From NCBI GenBank assembly GCA_947311175.1, contig CAMZKK010000169.1, forward strand, positions 1-13,934: a stretch of 13,934 nucleotides of DNA, in the 5' to 3' direction. This stretch comes from an uncultured Planctomycetota bacterium. GTDB lineage: Bacteria; Planctomycetota; SZUA-567; JAFGNG01. The position numbers were made by a program, and so were the translations under genes. The notes under the pieces are model-generated. The model was given only the letters and a program-made list of their open reading frames with translations, searched no databases and was not told where the DNA came from. Below are positions 13,038-13,934 of this stretch, piece by piece; the stretch's first letter is position 1; every line of letters begins with the position of its first letter.

Positions 13038-13934
13038 AAACTATCCCCCCGGCATTAAAAGTAAGGGTTGACTATGCCGGTGGCTATGAAGTTGCAAAGA
13101 TTTATTCAAAAGAAGTCATGGGGAGTTTGTTTTGGACACTAATAACCAGTCTCGCGGGAGTGCTACTACTCTTTGGTTATTGTTATCGACGATATGGAGT
13201 TTTATTATACATAGGAGTCCCTCTCGTGATGGTTGTCTGTTGGACAATTGGAGTTGGCTTCCTTCTCTTTGGCAAATTAAATATGATTTCATGTGCCTTT
13301 GCTGCCGTTCTTATTGGACTTGGGGTTGACTATGCAATCCATATCTACAATCGTTATGTCGAAGAAAGATGTCTCGGCAATGATGTAGAAACCGGTTTTG
13401 TTAATGCATTAAACTATACCGGCAGAGGGGTTTTTATTGGAATGCTAACAACCTCAATGGCATTTTTTGCCCTCAAGGTAACTCGGTTTAGTGGATTATC
13501 ACAATTCGGAATGCTCGCGGGCTGTGGATTAGCCCTTGCCCTACCGGCAATGGTTTTTGTCCTTCCGGCACTTGTTGTTTGGCGTTCTAAAAAAGGAAAG
13601 GGTGAGCACGCAAGAGCACTTCACTCTTCTAATTTCTTCCTACCTCAACTTTCAAGTTTGATTGAAAAAAGATACAAAGCGATTGCTGCAATTGGTGTAT
13701 CAATTGCCATCATATCGCTTATTTATACATTTACCGGGAACAATCAGGTAAAGTTTGATGAACGACTAGCAAGTCTTCGTCCTGACAATAAGGTCTTTGA
13801 TTTAGGTAAAGAAATTGCTAAAAAATTTACTAAAAAAAGTCCGGCAAGATTGATGCTTCTCATTACCGGAGAAACAGAAACCGAGGCATTAGATAATGCA
13901 GATGGTCTAATCCCACGACTTAAAGAATTAAAAA
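13031..13934 (+). pseudogene. RND/MMPL-family exporter, continuation in the -1 frame, open to the window end
   Basis: The frame is open from 13031 to the last base, about 301 codons, with no natural start of its own (first ATG at 13118). It begins 'TIPPALKVRVDYAGGYEVAKI', the exact continuation expected after the upstream fragment, then runs through helices 2-6: LITSLAGVLLLFGYCY, VLLYIGVPLVMVV, the RND signature FAAVLIGLGVDYAIHIYNRY with its intramembrane Asp, GVFIGMLTTSMAFFALKV, and MLAGCGLALALPAMVFVLPAL. Helix 7 (AIAAIGVSIAIISLIYTF) and the start of the second periplasmic domain follow. Adding one base near 13035 (T after ATTT) restores a single protein reading ...NNILKTIPPALK.... Whether this is a true mutation or an assembly/sequencing error cannot be told from the window. 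Apart from the shift the gene looks well conserved. Confidence 0.8.

Noticed and set aside
13033..13039. Slippery-looking TTTAAAA at the RND frameshift, suggesting programmed -1 frameshifting
   Set aside because: The heptamer is in the wrong phase (TTA AAA are codons of the -1 frame, not the zero frame), and no downstream hairpin or pseudoknot is apparent. A simple indel explains the data better.
1..13934. tRNA, rRNA, transposase or phage genes
   Set aside because: None was recognised on either strand; the genes are all metabolic, signalling or envelope functions.

Overview
The window is AT-rich DNA from a Gram-negative bacterium. A secretin, a probable outer-membrane-lipoprotein system and an RND exporter all imply an outer membrane. 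I cannot name the species. The style of the secretin tail, the HEAT-repeat protein, and the STAS/zinc-ribbon and GspE-N accessory proteins made me think of the PVC superphylum (for example Lentisphaerae), but that is a low-confidence impression. Genes are tightly packed. No stretch longer than 300 bases lacks a gene; the largest gaps are about 241, 171 and 149 bases, and each is described below.

Layout. (1) 1-366, plus strand: the C-terminal end of a secretin, followed by two near-identical hairpins. (2) 472-6801, minus strand: a sugar-nucleotide operon read right to left: rmlA-like nucleotidyltransferase, rmlB, ugd, rmlD, a UDP-glucuronate-4-epimerase-like SDR, a small protein resembling the N2 domain of GspE/PilB ATPases, and an exported HEAT-repeat protein. 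It should make dTDP-4-keto-6-deoxyglucose, dTDP-rhamnose, UDP-glucuronate and probably UDP-galacturonate for surface polysaccharide, but rmlC is not in the run. (3) 6906-10035, minus strand: a signalling operon of a receiver-like plus GHKL anti-sigma-type kinase, a STAS protein carrying a zinc ribbon and an apparent degenerate GHKL domain, and a protein with a GspE-N (MshEN) domain, a lysine-rich N-terminal tail and a 12-copy acidic hexapeptide repeat. A strong hairpin at 6838-6864 separates it from the sugar operon. (4) 10277-11260, plus strand: the GTPase gene obgE, divergent from the signalling operon, with good sigma-70-type promoters for both directions in the gap. (5) 11432-13934, plus strand: a lipoprotein with a probable LolA/LolB-like fold coupled to an RND/MMPL-type exporter whose reading frame is broken by an apparent one-base deletion near 13035. 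The exporter runs off the window.

The most interesting part is the 6906-10035 operon. It pairs a partner-switching module (GHKL kinase and STAS antagonist) with a motor-less MshEN domain that keeps most positions of the tandem 24-residue c-di-GMP-binding motif. This suggests a c-di-GMP input to, or output from, a partner switch. A second motor-less piece of a GspE/PilB-type ATPase (N2-like, 1412-1750) lies a few kilobases away. Other points are a dispersed palindromic repeat at 3639-3697 and 11304-11343, and a minisatellite inside the MshEN gene.
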